A DNA stretch of 48,647 nucleotides from Siculibacillus lacustris (GTDB lineage: Bacteria; Pseudomonadota; Alphaproteobacteria; Rhizobiales; Ancalomicrobiaceae), in assembly GCF_004328075.1 (NCBI RefSeq), contig NZ_SJFN01000034.1, positions 1 to 48,647 on the forward strand. Reading direction: 5' to 3'. Each line of letters starts with the position of its first letter. The first letter of the stretch is position 1. Positions 8,350-19,592 of this stretch are shown piece after piece. A program made the translations under genes and the position numbers. The notes below the pieces were generated by a model that searched no databases, was not told where the DNA came from, and was given only the letters and a program-made list of their open reading frames with translations.

Positions 8350-9129
8350 TCAGCCGGTGGCCAGATCGGCGTCGCCGCGCAACACCGCGTCGGCGGCGTC
8401 GAGATAACCGCTGCCCGCTGCCGGGTGCAGCACCAGGCCCGGCACGATCCGCGCCGGCCCGCGCGATCCCTTGATCGCGGTGACCAGCAGGCGATGGGCT
8501 GCGGCCTCGGCGCGCGGATGGATCGGCCGGATCGCCACTTCGCCGAACCGGCCGGCGCAGGCGGCGAGGATCTCGGCCAAGCCGTCGCCCTTGAAGATCA
8601 GCGCCAGCCGGCCGCCCGGCGCCAGCGTCGCCGCCGCCGCCCGGATCCACGCCTCGAGCCCGCCGGCGGTCAGGACATGGGCCGCGGCCCGCGCCGCCGA
8701 CGGCGAGGCCCGGACCTCGTGCGGGGTGAAATAGGGCGGATTGGCGATCACCCAGTCGGCCGCCTCGCGTCCGAGCGCCGCTTCCCGCGCCGCGCCGACG
8801 ATCAGATCGACCGCCGCGAGCGTCACGCGCCCGGCGATCTCGGCGGCGCACCGCGCCCGATTGCGCGCGGCGAGATCGAGCGCCTCCGCATCGCGTTCGG
8901 CGAGGATCACCGCGACGCCGGCGACCCGCGTCGCCACCGCCAGACCCGCCGTCCCGACCCCGGCGCCGAAATCGATCAGCCGCCCGACCGCATCCGCCGG
9001 CACCGCCGCGGCCAGCAGGATCGCGTCGAGCCCGGCCCGGTGGCGACCGCGCGCCGGCTGCTCGATCGCCAAGCGTCCGCCGAGGAATCGATCGACGGTG
9101 GTGCCGCCGTCGGCGTCGACCGAAGTCAT
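8350..9129 (-). CDS. TrmN6-like tRNA1(Val) adenine-N6 methyltransferase
   Basis: Class I SAM-dependent methyltransferase of 259 residues. The SAM-binding motif DFGAGVGTAGLAVA and the adenine N6-methylation motif ANPPYF are both visible, as in the TrmN6/YfiC family that modifies A37 of tRNA1(Val). The opening DRFLGGRLAIEQPARGRHRAGLDAILLAAAV is also typical (LGGRL.I.QP..GYR...D..LLA). The frame is open much further upstream, but the extension is a low-complexity Arg-rich shadow. The ATG at 9129 overlaps the stop of the preceding gene (ATGA), indicating translational coupling. The tRNA substrate is inferred from family membership. Confidence 0.85.
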   Translation of the reverse strand: MTSVDADGGTTVDRFLGGRLAIEQPARGRHRAGLDAILLAAAVPADAVGRLIDFGAGVGTAGLAVATRVAGVAVILAERDAEALDLAARNRARCAAEIAGRVTLAAVDLIVGAAREAALGREAADWVIANPPYFTPHEVRASPSAARAAAHVLTAGGLEAWIRAAAATLAPGGRLALIFKGDGLAEILAACAGRFGEVAIRPIHPRAEAAAHRLLVTAIKGSRGPARIVPGLVLHPAAGSGYLDAADAVLRGDADLATG

Positions 9130-9356
9130 CGCTCGTTGGTCCGCAATTCGTCGCCGAGCCCGGCGTCGATCAACAGGCGCCGGGCGCGGGCCAGGTCGTC
9201 GCTGGTCACCAGGATGCGCCGGGCGAAGATGCCGATCGAGCCCTCGAGGACCGACATGTGGCGATCGGCCACCAGACAGTCGATGCCGGCACCGGCGAGC
9301 AGCGCCTCGACCGTGGCGACCACCACCATGTCGTTGCAGCGGACCAGTTCTTCCAT
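9126..9356 (-). CDS. DUF2007-like small protein, 76 aa
   Basis: Short protein MEELVRCNDMVVVATVEALLAGAGIDCLVADRH... matching the DUF2007 pattern, in which a small alpha/beta domain starts by discussing switching between sites (V.t.d.v.a..i...L...GI...v.d). The core ends with RILVTSDDLARARRLLIDAGL, again typical. Molecular role unknown; these proteins are predicted signal-transducing or ligand-binding domains. It is the first gene of a two-gene unit with the TrmN6-like methyltransferase, joined by an ATGA overlap, a pairing I recall as common in Hyphomicrobiales. It is divergent from the polyprenyl synthase. Confidence 0.8.
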   Translation of the reverse strand: MEELVRCNDMVVVATVEALLAGAGIDCLVADRHMSVLEGSIGIFARRILVTSDDLARARRLLIDAGLGDELRTNER

Positions 9357-9618
9357 CGCGCACCCCCTCCCGTCGACGCCCGAGTGTGGACCGCCGCCGG
9401 CCTGCGTGCAAACCCGGGGGCGGCGTCGGCGGGCGGTCGGGCGCTTGTGACCGCCGACGCCTCCGCCTATGCTCGCCGCCCACCGACCGACGTCGGCCGA
9501 ACGCCGCCGCCGGCGCATCGGCGTTCGTCGGTATCGACGAACCGCTCGCGGGATGCTATCGCCGCCGGACGGTCGGGATTGGAGCCGGGCGCCACCGCCC
9601 GAGACGGAGAGACCCAAC

Positions 9619-10638
9619 GTGGGCGTCGTAGTTTCCCTCGAAGACTCCAAGAAGCGGCCCGACGCCTCGGTGGAGCCGTTGGTCGCCCTGGTCGCCGCCG
9701 ACATGGAACGGGTCAATGCCCTGATCCTCGGCAAGGCCGGGTCCGACGTGACGATGATTCCCGAGGTCGCCAACCATCTGATCTCTTCGGGTGGCAAGCG
9801 ACTGCGGCCGATGCTGACGCTGGCCAGCGCCCAGATGTGCGGCTACGAGGGCGACGGCCACGTCAAGCTCGCCATGGCCGTCGAGTTCATGCACACCGCG
9901 ACCCTGCTCCACGACGACGTCGTCGACGAGAGCGACATGCGCCGCGGCCGCCTCGCGGCGCGCAAGCTGTGGGGCAATCAGGCCAGCGTCCTGGTCGGCG
10001 ACTTCCTGCTCGGCCAGGCCTTCCGCACCATGGTCGAAGTCGGCAGCCTCCAGGCGCTCGGCATCCTCTCCGACGCCGCGGCGGTGATCGCCGAGGGCGA
10101 GGTGATGCAGCTCGCCGCCGCCAAGAACGTCGCCACCACCGAGGACGAATATCTCGCGGTGATCCGCGCCAAGACCGCCGCGCTGTTCTCGGCCGCGGCC
10201 GAGGTCGGGCCGATCATCGCCGGCCGCGGCCGCGACGAAGAGGCGGCGTTCCGCTCCTACGGCACCAATCTCGGTATCGCCTTCCAACTGATCGACGACG
10301 CCCTCGACTACGGCGGCTCGTCCGCGGCGCTCGGCAAGAACGTCGGCGACGACTTCCGCGAAGGCAAGATCACCCTGCCGGTGGTGCTCGCCTATCGCCG
10401 CGGCTCCGACGAGGACCGCGCCTTCTGGAAGCGCTGCCTCCAGGACGGCGGCGCGGTCGAGGGCGACCTCGCCCGGGCGATCGACCTCCTGCGCGGACGC
10501 CGAGCGATCGAGACCACCGTGGAGCGCGCCCGCCACTACGGCGCCATGGCCTGCGACGCGCTCGCCCCGTTCAAGGACGGGCCGCACAAGCGGGCGCTGC
10601 TCGAAGTGGTCGAGTTCTGCGTCAGTCGCGTGCACTGA
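9619..10638 (+). CDS. Long-chain polyprenyl diphosphate synthase (ubiquinone side chain; IspB/DdsA type)
   Basis: Trans-prenyltransferase that extends farnesyl diphosphate with isopentenyl units to make the octa- or decaprenyl tail of ubiquinone. Both Asp-rich motifs are present: DDVVDESDMRRG at about residue 99 and QLIDDALDY near 224. GGKRLRPML, WGNQASVLVGDFLLGQAF and VGDDFREGKITLPVVLA are further hallmarks. The GTG at 9619 with an upstream ACGGAGAG is the chosen start, giving 339 residues; the open frame back to 9469 is Arg/Pro-rich and unlikely to be coding. Alphaproteobacteria usually make Q10, so decaprenyl is the expected product, but chain length cannot be read from the sequence. Confidence 0.93.
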   Translation: MGVVVSLEDSKKRPDASVEPLVALVAADMERVNALILGKAGSDVTMIPEVANHLISSGGKRLRPMLTLASAQMCGYEGDGHVKLAMAVEFMHTATLLHDDVVDESDMRRGRLAARKLWGNQASVLVGDFLLGQAFRTMVEVGSLQALGILSDAAAVIAEGEVMQLAAAKNVATTEDEYLAVIRAKTAALFSAAAEVGPIIAGRGRDEEAAFRSYGTNLGIAFQLIDDALDYGGSSAALGKNVGDDFREGKITLPVVLAYRRGSDEDRAFWKRCLQDGGAVEGDLARAIDLLRGRRAIETTVERARHYGAMACDALAPFKDGPHKRALLEVVEFCVSRVH

Positions 10639-10774
10639 GATCTGCGTAGGACTGAATTTTCCGCGGGATCTGCGAAATCCACGCGGGGTGGTTGAGCATC
10701 CTGCGGTTTTGTGTGGATATTTTTGCGCGCTTTTGTAGAATTCCCCGATAGCGTGTCTTGCTCGCGAGGGGGTC

Positions 10775-11539
10775 ATGGATCACGATCTGCTTTTTCAATA
10801 TATTAAGATAGGCCTAGAAAACATAACAGTATGGCCAATAATATTGATCTTTATTATTTGGAAATTGTATTCAAACCCAAAGTATATGGAAAGAATAATT
10901 CTTTATATACAAAAGATAAAAATTGGTTCGTTTGAGCTCGAATTCAGAGAAATTAAGGAAAAGCTCGCGACGGCGACTCAGAAAATCGTTGAGCTCGAAA
11001 ATGAAGTTGAGAGAAACGACGCCCGATTCGGAGAGATCGTTTCCGGCGTCGATCCTTATGCCCCTTTGTCCGAGTTGGCGGCGACAAGGGAAGCGTTGCG
11101 GGCGGTCGCGCCGAGTATGTCTGATCTGAGTGCAGTGCGTGCGGGGCTTCGACCTGGCGCAAGTCCCGCCGAATTGTTCGCGGCGGCGGAGGTTGTCCGA
11201 ACGCGGCGAGACCCGCAATTCTTCGACGATGTGGTCGCCTGCCTCAAGCGATTGTCTGCCGACGAGAATTTGGAAGGCATTCGTCTGAATACGGTTTGGT
11301 CTCTGACGAGTGCACTCCATAAAACGTTGGTTGCTGCACTGAAGAACAGAAGCGATTGGCCACTGAACGAACGCCAGCTCATCGATGCGAAGGAGATGCT
11401 GGCGGGTCTCGCGCAACATAAGAGGGTGCTGGCGGATCGGCCCGATGCGCCCATGAAGGGAATCCGCGGACCGATCAAGTGGGCAAACGATTGGATTGCG
11501 GCAGGTTTGGAAAGCATGCGCGCGGCATCGTCAGGTTAA
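10775..11539 (+). CDS. AT-rich membrane-anchored coiled-coil protein, unknown
   Basis: A 254-residue protein of no family I recognise. Residues about 15-33 form a single transmembrane helix (ITVWPIILIFIIWKLY), followed by a Lys/Ile-rich stretch and a probable coiled coil at about 55-90 (EFREIKEKLATATQKIVELENEVERNDARF). The soluble C-terminal two thirds is alpha-helical in character. The first 200 bases are strikingly AT-rich and use rare codons such as ATA and AGA; the rest drifts back toward local GC. A good Shine-Dalgarno (GAGGGGG) precedes the ATG. The gene stands alone between housekeeping genes, so recent acquisition is likely. A membrane-tethered sensor or defence effector is possible but speculative. 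Confidence 0.75.
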   Translation: MDHDLLFQYIKIGLENITVWPIILIFIIWKLYSNPKYMERIILYIQKIKIGSFELEFREIKEKLATATQKIVELENEVERNDARFGEIVSGVDPYAPLSELAATREALRAVAPSMSDLSAVRAGLRPGASPAELFAAAEVVRTRRDPQFFDDVVACLKRLSADENLEGIRLNTVWSLTSALHKTLVAALKNRSDWPLNERQLIDAKEMLAGLAQHKRVLADRPDAPMKGIRGPIKWANDWIAAGLESMRAASSG

Positions 11540-11780
11540 AGAAATAAAGTCAGATCAGAAAGTATAGATGATATGATTAACCTCAAGTTGAGAGTCGTAG
11601 AATAGATATATTTGTGTAAAATACGCTTATCGGGGCATCCTCCTGGCGGAATTTGCTTCGATAATTTTTGCCTGAGCTGGGAAGGAGGGCTTCCAGTAAT
11701 GCAAAACAGGTCCCGCCCGAGCCCGGCATCTGCGCCAATAGGCGACCTGGCTGCGACCGCAGCGCGTGCGGCACAGCGCT
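11540..11780. other. AT-rich intergenic tail of the islet
   Basis: No gene seen. The first 110 bases are AT-rich and contain the small palindrome CTCAAGTTGAG at 11582-11592; base composition returns to the local GC level from about 11630. This marks the right boundary of the presumed acquired segment that begins near 10650. Confidence 0.4.
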
Positions 11781-13070
11781 TCACCGCGTCAGCCAGGCCC
11801 CCTGGACCGCCGACTTGAACAGCGCGTTCATCGCGTCGGAGATGCCGCCCGACGGGCTCACCTCGAAGTAGAGCCCGGGCGAGGCGCAGGACTTCATGCG
11901 GGCGGCGATCTGCGCATTGAACGGCGAGATCCAGGTCATGTACCAACTGTTGGTCGGCAGGGCGAGATAGGTCGTGTAGAGCACGGCGATCTTGATGCCG
12001 CGGTTCTTGATGGTGGTGCAGGTGGCGATGTTCAGCGGTTCCTGGCAGCGCCCGCCGCCGGCCAGCCCCTGACTGCAGGTCGAGGGATAATAGGCGTCGG
12101 CCACCCCGTCGGAGACGAACAGCAGCACCTTCTGCGGCGTCACCGAGGCCGAGGCGCCCGAGCCCGGATTGGGAATCACCGTATTGAGCGCCGTCAGGGT
12201 GCCGTCGAAGTCGGTGTCCATGTCGCCGTCGTAGTTCTGATAGGGCACGGTCATCAGATCGATCCCCGCCGCCGCGGTCTTGGCCGCCGCGAGGTTCGAG
12301 GTCAGCGCCGAGATGGTGGTCAGGCTCTCGGCGGTGGCCGAGGCGCCGAAGGTGTAGATCGCCATGCGGAACTGATTGGTGACCGCGGCGGTGGCGGTGG
12401 CGGTGTCCATCAGCTGTTGGGTGGCGGTGCGGACCACGTCGATGCGGGTGGTGACGCCGATCCGCTTGGCCAGGGCGTAATAATCGTCGGAATCCGACAG
12501 GTCGTGGCAGGCGAAGGCGCACTGGTCGGGGGTCGCCGCGACCATCTTGGCGATGTCGCTGGTGGTCGCGGCCACCCCCATCGACGGCGTGTTGTCGAGC
12601 AGCAGGTAGAAGTCCATGTAGATCGGCAGCGACGCGGCCGCCGCCGCCGAGCCGGTGAGCGTCACCGTCGGGATGCCGATCAGCCTGAGGAAGGTGGTCG
12701 GCACCGACGCGGTATAGGTCACGGTGACGGTACGGGTGGTGCCGACGTCGGTGACCGTCGCCTGCGAGGCGGTGATCACCGGCTTGATCTTGTCCGGCAG
12801 GTCGGCGGTGAACACCCCCGCCGCCTGGGTCTGGGCCGCCGCCGCGGTCAGCGCGATGGCCGAGCGGCCGGCCGCCGCCAGGGCCGCGGCGTCGGCGGCG
12901 GCGTCGCAGCGCCCGCGCACTTCCTCGATGCCGATGTAGTCGAGGGTGCCGCCGCACACGACGACCATCGGCAACGCCACCAGCGCGAACAGCACGGCCA
13001 CCCCACCGCGCTCGTTCCGAGAGAAGCTCCGGCGGAGACGATGCGGGGAAAGGGCGCGGATCTTGCTCAT
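11781..13070 (-). CDS. TadG/TadE-like pilus assembly protein with von Willebrand domain
   Basis: From the ATG at 13070 the protein has 429 residues. It starts with a basic segment and the TadE/G-type anchor, RNERGGVAVLFALVALPMVVVCGGTLDY, a pseudopilin-like membrane helix with the GxxAvlFAl pattern. A von Willebrand A-like domain begins around residue 155 with FYLLLDNTPSMG, a D-x-T-x-S form of the MIDAS metal site, and continues with FRMAIYTFG and VLLFVSDGVAD. Family members belong to Flp/Tad pilus loci, but none of the other tad genes is in the window, so this is an orphan copy. An upstream TTG at 13142 is in frame but has no ribosome binding site. Confidence 0.85.
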   Translation of the reverse strand: MSKIRALSPHRLRRSFSRNERGGVAVLFALVALPMVVVCGGTLDYIGIEEVRGRCDAAADAAALAAAGRSAIALTAAAAQTQAAGVFTADLPDKIKPVITASQATVTDVGTTRTVTVTYTASVPTTFLRLIGIPTVTLTGSAAAAASLPIYMDFYLLLDNTPSMGVAATTSDIAKMVAATPDQCAFACHDLSDSDDYYALAKRIGVTTRIDVVRTATQQLMDTATATAAVTNQFRMAIYTFGASATAESLTTISALTSNLAAAKTAAAGIDLMTVPYQNYDGDMDTDFDGTLTALNTVIPNPGSGASASVTPQKVLLFVSDGVADAYYPSTCSQGLAGGGRCQEPLNIATCTTIKNRGIKIAVLYTTYLALPTNSWYMTWISPFNAQIAARMKSCASPGLYFEVSPSGGISDAMNALFKSAVQGAWLTR

Positions 13071-13157
13071 GGACTGATATTTTTCATAGGCATTGCTGTG
13101 CCGCCGCCGCGAAACGGGCGTCAGGGATACTATTGGAAACAATATATTGAGATGACC

Positions 13158-14150
13158 TTAAGGGAGTTCGGCGTCGGCCCGCCCGGCGACGGAGGGATCC
13201 CCGAGGGTCGTCCCGGCGACCGCCCACCACGACGGCCGCGCCGCGGCGATCGCCACGGCCGCCTGCGCCGCCGCCTGCGGGTCGGCGAACAACCCGAAAC
13301 AGGTCGCCCCCGATCCCGACATCCGCGCCAGGAGGCAGCCCGGCCGAGCGGCAAGCGCCGCCAGCCCGTCGCCGATCGGCGGGGCGAGGCCGATCGCCGC
13401 CGCCTCGAGATCGTTGCGGGTGGTGGAGAGCCACCGCGCCACCCCGTCGACCCCGTCCCAGGCGGCAGGCCACTGCGGCAGCGGCGGATGGTCGCGCCGC
13501 GTCAGCGCCTTGAACACCGCCGGGGTCGCCACCGCCACGCCGGGATTGACCAGCACCAGCGACAGGATCGGCAGGCCCGCGACCGGCTCGGTCGCCTCGC
13601 CGATGCCGCGCGCCCGCAGCGCCGTGCCGAGCACACACATCGGCAGATCGGCCCCGAGCGGGGCGGCGAGCTCGGCGAGTCGCATCCGGCCGAGGCCGAG
13701 GTCCCAGATCCGGTCGAGCAGGCGCAGCGTCGCCGCGGCGTCCGAGGAGCCGCCGCCGAGCCCCGAGGCGATCGGCAGGCGCTTGGTGAGTCGCAGCGTC
13801 ACCGCCGCGGTCGGCCGGCCGCGGCGCGCCGCCTCGCGGGCCAGGAGCCGCGCCGCGCGCAGCACCAGATTGTCGGCCTCGCCGTCGAGACCGGCGGCGA
13901 AGCGACCGTCGACCTCGAATCCCCGGATCGGATCCGCCGCCGCATCGGCCACGCCGTCGACGCGCGCCGCGACGGTATCGCCGGCGACGCCGTGGGCGAC
14001 CAGCGTGTCGATGAAGTGATAGCCGTCGGCGCGTCGACCGGTCACCGCCAGCGCCAGATTGATCTTGGCCGGCGCGTCTTCGCAGACCCAGCCGCCGGCC
14101 GCGTCGCCGCGGCCGGCCGAGATCGGCCGGTCGGGCGCGGCCGGGGTCAC
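13158..14150 (-). CDS. ispE: 4-diphosphocytidyl-2-C-methyl-D-erythritol kinase
   Basis: GHMP-family kinase that phosphorylates CDP-methylerythritol with ATP in the MEP isoprenoid pathway. The N-terminal APAKINLALAVTGRRADGYH is diagnostic. The ATP-binding loop is PIASGLGGGSSDAAA and the C-terminal MSGSGATCFGLF closes the active site. The GTG at 14150 overlaps the TPR gene stop as GTGA, giving 330 residues and translational coupling. The N-terminal 25 residues before the kinase core are a little long, so a later start is possible but none is better supported. The product feeds the polyprenyl synthase at 9.6 kb. Confidence 0.93.
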   Translation of the reverse strand: MTPAAPDRPISAGRGDAAGGWVCEDAPAKINLALAVTGRRADGYHFIDTLVAHGVAGDTVAARVDGVADAAADPIRGFEVDGRFAAGLDGEADNLVLRAARLLAREAARRGRPTAAVTLRLTKRLPIASGLGGGSSDAAATLRLLDRIWDLGLGRMRLAELAAPLGADLPMCVLGTALRARGIGEATEPVAGLPILSLVLVNPGVAVATPAVFKALTRRDHPPLPQWPAAWDGVDGVARWLSTTRNDLEAAAIGLAPPIGDGLAALAARPGCLLARMSGSGATCFGLFADPQAAAQAAVAIAAARPSWWAVAGTTLGDPSVAGRADAELP

Positions 14151-16240
14151 GGCTTGGCGGGGGCTGCACCGTCCCCGGGGGCCGGCGCCGGCGCGTCGGC
14201 CGGCGGCACGACGGGGGCCGGTGGGACGACGGCGTCGGGCGCGGGGATCGGCGTCGGGGCGATGATCTCCGGCACCGGCTTCGGCGCGTCGGCCGGAGGC
14301 GTCGGCTTGGGCGCATCGGCGGCCGGCACCTCGGGGGTCGGCGGCAGGGTCGGCGGTTGATCGACCGACGGCGCCGGGGTCGCCGGCGTCTCGGGAGTCG
14401 GAGCTGCCGCCGGCGCGGGCGCCGGAGCCGGGACCGGAACCACCACGGCCGCGGCCGCCGCGGCGAGCTCGGCCAACCCGTCGTCGAGCTTCTTCTGGAT
14501 CTTCGGGACCTCGTCGGCTTCCGGCTTCATGTCGAGCGAATGGCGCCACTGGAAGGTCGCTTCGCGTTTGCGCCCGATCTTCCAATAGGCGTCGCCGAGA
14601 TGGTCGTTGATCACCGGATCGTCGGGCTTCAGCTGGATCGCCCGTTCGAGCTCGCCGGTCGCCTCGTCGAAGCGGCCGAGCTTGAAATAGGCCCAGGCGA
14701 GACTGTCGACGATGTAGCCGTCGTCGGGCTTGAGGTCGACCGCGCGGCGCACCAGCTCCAGGCCCTTGTCGAGATGGATGCCCATGTCGATCCAGGAATA
14801 GCCGAGATAGTTGAGCACGTGCGGCTCGTCGGGGAACAGCTCGAGCGAGCGGTTGAAGTCGGCTTCGGCCTTCGGCCACTGCTTGGTGCGCTCGTAGGCG
14901 ATGCCGCGGTAATAATAGTAGGTCCAGTCGTTCTTGCTCGGCTTGCCGATCAGGTCGATCGCCCGGCTGTAGGTCACCACCGCATCGGCGAACTTCTTGT
15001 CCGCGCGCTGCACGTCGCCGAGCGCCAGGATCGCCTCGAGGTCGCGCGGGCTGCGGTCGATCACCGCCTGCAGATGCTTCGACGCCTCGTCGTACTTCAG
15101 CATCACCGTGTAGTAGCGGCCGACCTGGATGTCGGCGAGCGGACGCAGGCGCGACGCCGTGGGGATGCGCTCGAGCAGCGCGATCGCCTTGTCGTATTGC
15201 TTCAGCTGACCCTGGACACCGGCCAGGGTGATCAGCGGCAGTTCCGAATCCGGCGCCAGCCACAGGGCGAGCTGCAGATACATCGCCGCGATGTCCTCGC
15301 CGCCGTCGCGCCCGAGCGCCGAACCGAGGCCGTAGAGGAATTCCGCCGCGCCCGCCTGGGGCGACGCGATGATCGGCGCCGGCACCTTGCCGGCCTTGAG
15401 ATCGGCTTCGAGCGCGAGGATCACCGGATGCTCCGGGATCTCGGTCTTGAAGGCGGCGATCACCGCCAGCGCGTCGGCGGTGCGGCCGGCGCGGGCGAGC
15501 TGGCCGACCTGCGCCTCGACGATGCGCAGATTGCGCTTCTCGCTGGCGTAGGCCGCACCGAGCCGGCGCGCCGCCTCGACCTTGCGGCCGGCCGCTTCGG
15601 CGATCAGGCCGCCGTGGAAGTTCTTGAACACCGCGTACCAGTCGAGCCCGGTGACTGCGTCGACGGTCTTCAGCGCCTGATCGGTGTCGCCGCGTCCGGC
15701 CTGGGCCCAGCCGCTCAGCACCGCCACCGTCAGATCCGACAGCGGCCGGTTCTGCGACTGCGCGAACTGGCTGCGCGCCCGGTCCCAACGGCCGTTCTTC
15801 AGCGCCTCGACGCCGAGCACCAGCCGGGCCAGCGGGTGGCCCTTGTCGGTGCGCGCCAGCCGCTCGGCCAGCGCCACCGCCTCCTTGAAGCGCCCGTCGG
15901 CGACCAGGAGCTGGAAGGTCCGTTCGACCAGCACCGGGTTGCTCGGATCGATCGCCGTCGCGGTCTCGAAGAAGTCGGCCGCCGCCGCGATGTCGCGGGT
16001 GGCGTTGGCGTAGCGTCCGGCGAGATAGCTGCCGGCGAAGGACGGCGGCACGAACACCGAGAGCAGGTCCTTGCCCGGCTTGGCGGCGACCGCCCCGGCG
16101 GGAGCCAGGGCCGTCGCGACGCCGATCACGATCGCCGCGATGGTGCGCGACGCGATTCGCGCCCGCCCTACGGCTCCGTCGCGGCCGTGCGCCGCGGCGA
16201 CGCCGCGCCCGAACGATCTGCTCACCCATTCACTCGGCAT
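14147..16240 (-). CDS. Exported tetratricopeptide-repeat protein
   Basis: About 697 residues from the ATG at 16240 (an in-frame Met at 16288 is possible; 16240 has GGGAG upstream). A twin-Arg-free signal segment (ASRTIAAIVIGVATALAPAGAVAA) suggests export or outer-membrane attachment. The body is a run of TPR helices: ADFFETATAIDPSNPVLVERTFQLL, FADAVVTYSRAIDLIG, NDWTYYYYRGIAYERTKQWPKAEADFNRSLELFPDEPHVLNYLGYSW, and DEATGELERAIQLKPDDPVINDHLGDAYWKIGRKREA. The last 110 or so residues are a Pro/Ala/Val low-complexity tail. This TPR gene lying just before ispE is a common Hyphomicrobiales arrangement. The role is presumably as an envelope scaffold. Confidence 0.85.
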   Translation of the reverse strand: MPSEWVSRSFGRGVAAAHGRDGAVGRARIASRTIAAIVIGVATALAPAGAVAAKPGKDLLSVFVPPSFAGSYLAGRYANATRDIAAAADFFETATAIDPSNPVLVERTFQLLVADGRFKEAVALAERLARTDKGHPLARLVLGVEALKNGRWDRARSQFAQSQNRPLSDLTVAVLSGWAQAGRGDTDQALKTVDAVTGLDWYAVFKNFHGGLIAEAAGRKVEAARRLGAAYASEKRNLRIVEAQVGQLARAGRTADALAVIAAFKTEIPEHPVILALEADLKAGKVPAPIIASPQAGAAEFLYGLGSALGRDGGEDIAAMYLQLALWLAPDSELPLITLAGVQGQLKQYDKAIALLERIPTASRLRPLADIQVGRYYTVMLKYDEASKHLQAVIDRSPRDLEAILALGDVQRADKKFADAVVTYSRAIDLIGKPSKNDWTYYYYRGIAYERTKQWPKAEADFNRSLELFPDEPHVLNYLGYSWIDMGIHLDKGLELVRRAVDLKPDDGYIVDSLAWAYFKLGRFDEATGELERAIQLKPDDPVINDHLGDAYWKIGRKREATFQWRHSLDMKPEADEVPKIQKKLDDGLAELAAAAAAVVVPVPAPAPAPAAAPTPETPATPAPSVDQPPTLPPTPEVPAADAPKPTPPADAPKPVPEIIAPTPIPAPDAVVPPAPVVPPADAPAPAPGDGAAPAKP

Positions 16241-16687
16241 GTTGCGGAAGCTCCCGGCGACCGCGGCTCGGCGCCGCGCCGCTCTCACGTCGAACCCGCG
16301 ACCGAGGGATCTCGGCGGCCGGTCGACGTCTCATGTCATGGTTCGACGCCCGCTCCGGGAGCGGTCGCCGTCTCGTCTCATCCCGCGGGTGCCCGACGCC
16401 CCCGCTGCCCGCCGTGTAGCACGGCGGCGAACCGCCGACGACCGGGCGCCGGCAGAATGGCCGGTTTGTGACCGCTTGTGAAGCGTCGCCGACCCGCCGC
16501 CGAAAGCCGCCGCCGTGTGGTTGCGACGAAGGTCGTGAGACGCGATGTCGCCGTCGTCATCCTACGCATCAGAAACGGCTTGCGCGCCGCTCGGGGGAGA
16601 TGCATTTCAGATTCCAGGCAGTGGCTGGATCCCGCGAGGATACGCGACTCCGACGAAACCCTGCCGGCAGGACATGGGAGACGTCAC
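16241..16687. other. Divergent intergenic region between TPR and ppdK genes
   Basis: 447 bases holding the divergent promoters of the TPR-ispE unit and ppdK. The ppdK frame stays open upstream to 16478, but that sequence is Arg-rich and lacks any PPDK homology, so it is read as leader. No tRNA, small ORF with a ribosome binding site, or strong hairpin was seen. Confidence 0.4.
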
Positions 16688-19354
<2,667 letters not shown>

Positions 19355-19383
19355 AGCGTCGGCCGCGGGCCGAGGATGGGGAA

Positions 19384-19403
19384 GGGGCGCCCACGGGCGC
19401 CCC
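19384..19403 (+). terminator. GC hairpin after ppdK
   Basis: GGGGCGCC (19384-19391) and GGCGCCCC (19396-19403) form a perfect 8-bp stem with a CACG loop. No T-run follows, so termination strength is doubtful. The leader GAGGATGGGGAAGGG is shared with the hairpin after the chemotaxis gene. Confidence 0.45.
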
Positions 19404-19592
19404 GGTGGATCGAAAGTGTGCGGATCGACCGCATCTCACCTCGAGGACGCAGCTCTCCCATCGATCCTGATTTTCGCCGCCACAGGCCGAACCGACGGAT
19501 GCGCGCAGCACAGTTAACCATTTTCTATTCTTCGACTGCCATCTTTCCCACGTCATCGCAGCCACCGCGCTGCCGGCGTTGGGGAAAAAAGC

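Noticed and set aside
8350-9483. Extended N-terminus for the TrmN6-like methyltransferase
   Set aside because: The additional 118 residues are Arg-rich shadow of the coupled DUF2007-like gene; the ATGA overlap at 9126-9129 gives a better start.
11766-14360. An 864-codon open frame on the + strand
   Set aside because: It runs antisense to the TadG-like gene and ispE and is a Gly/Arg/Asp-rich shadow typical of high-GC DNA; no domain or ribosome binding site.
14357-16471. A 704-codon open frame on the + strand
   Set aside because: Antisense to the TPR gene; Arg/Asp/Gln-rich shadow without homology.
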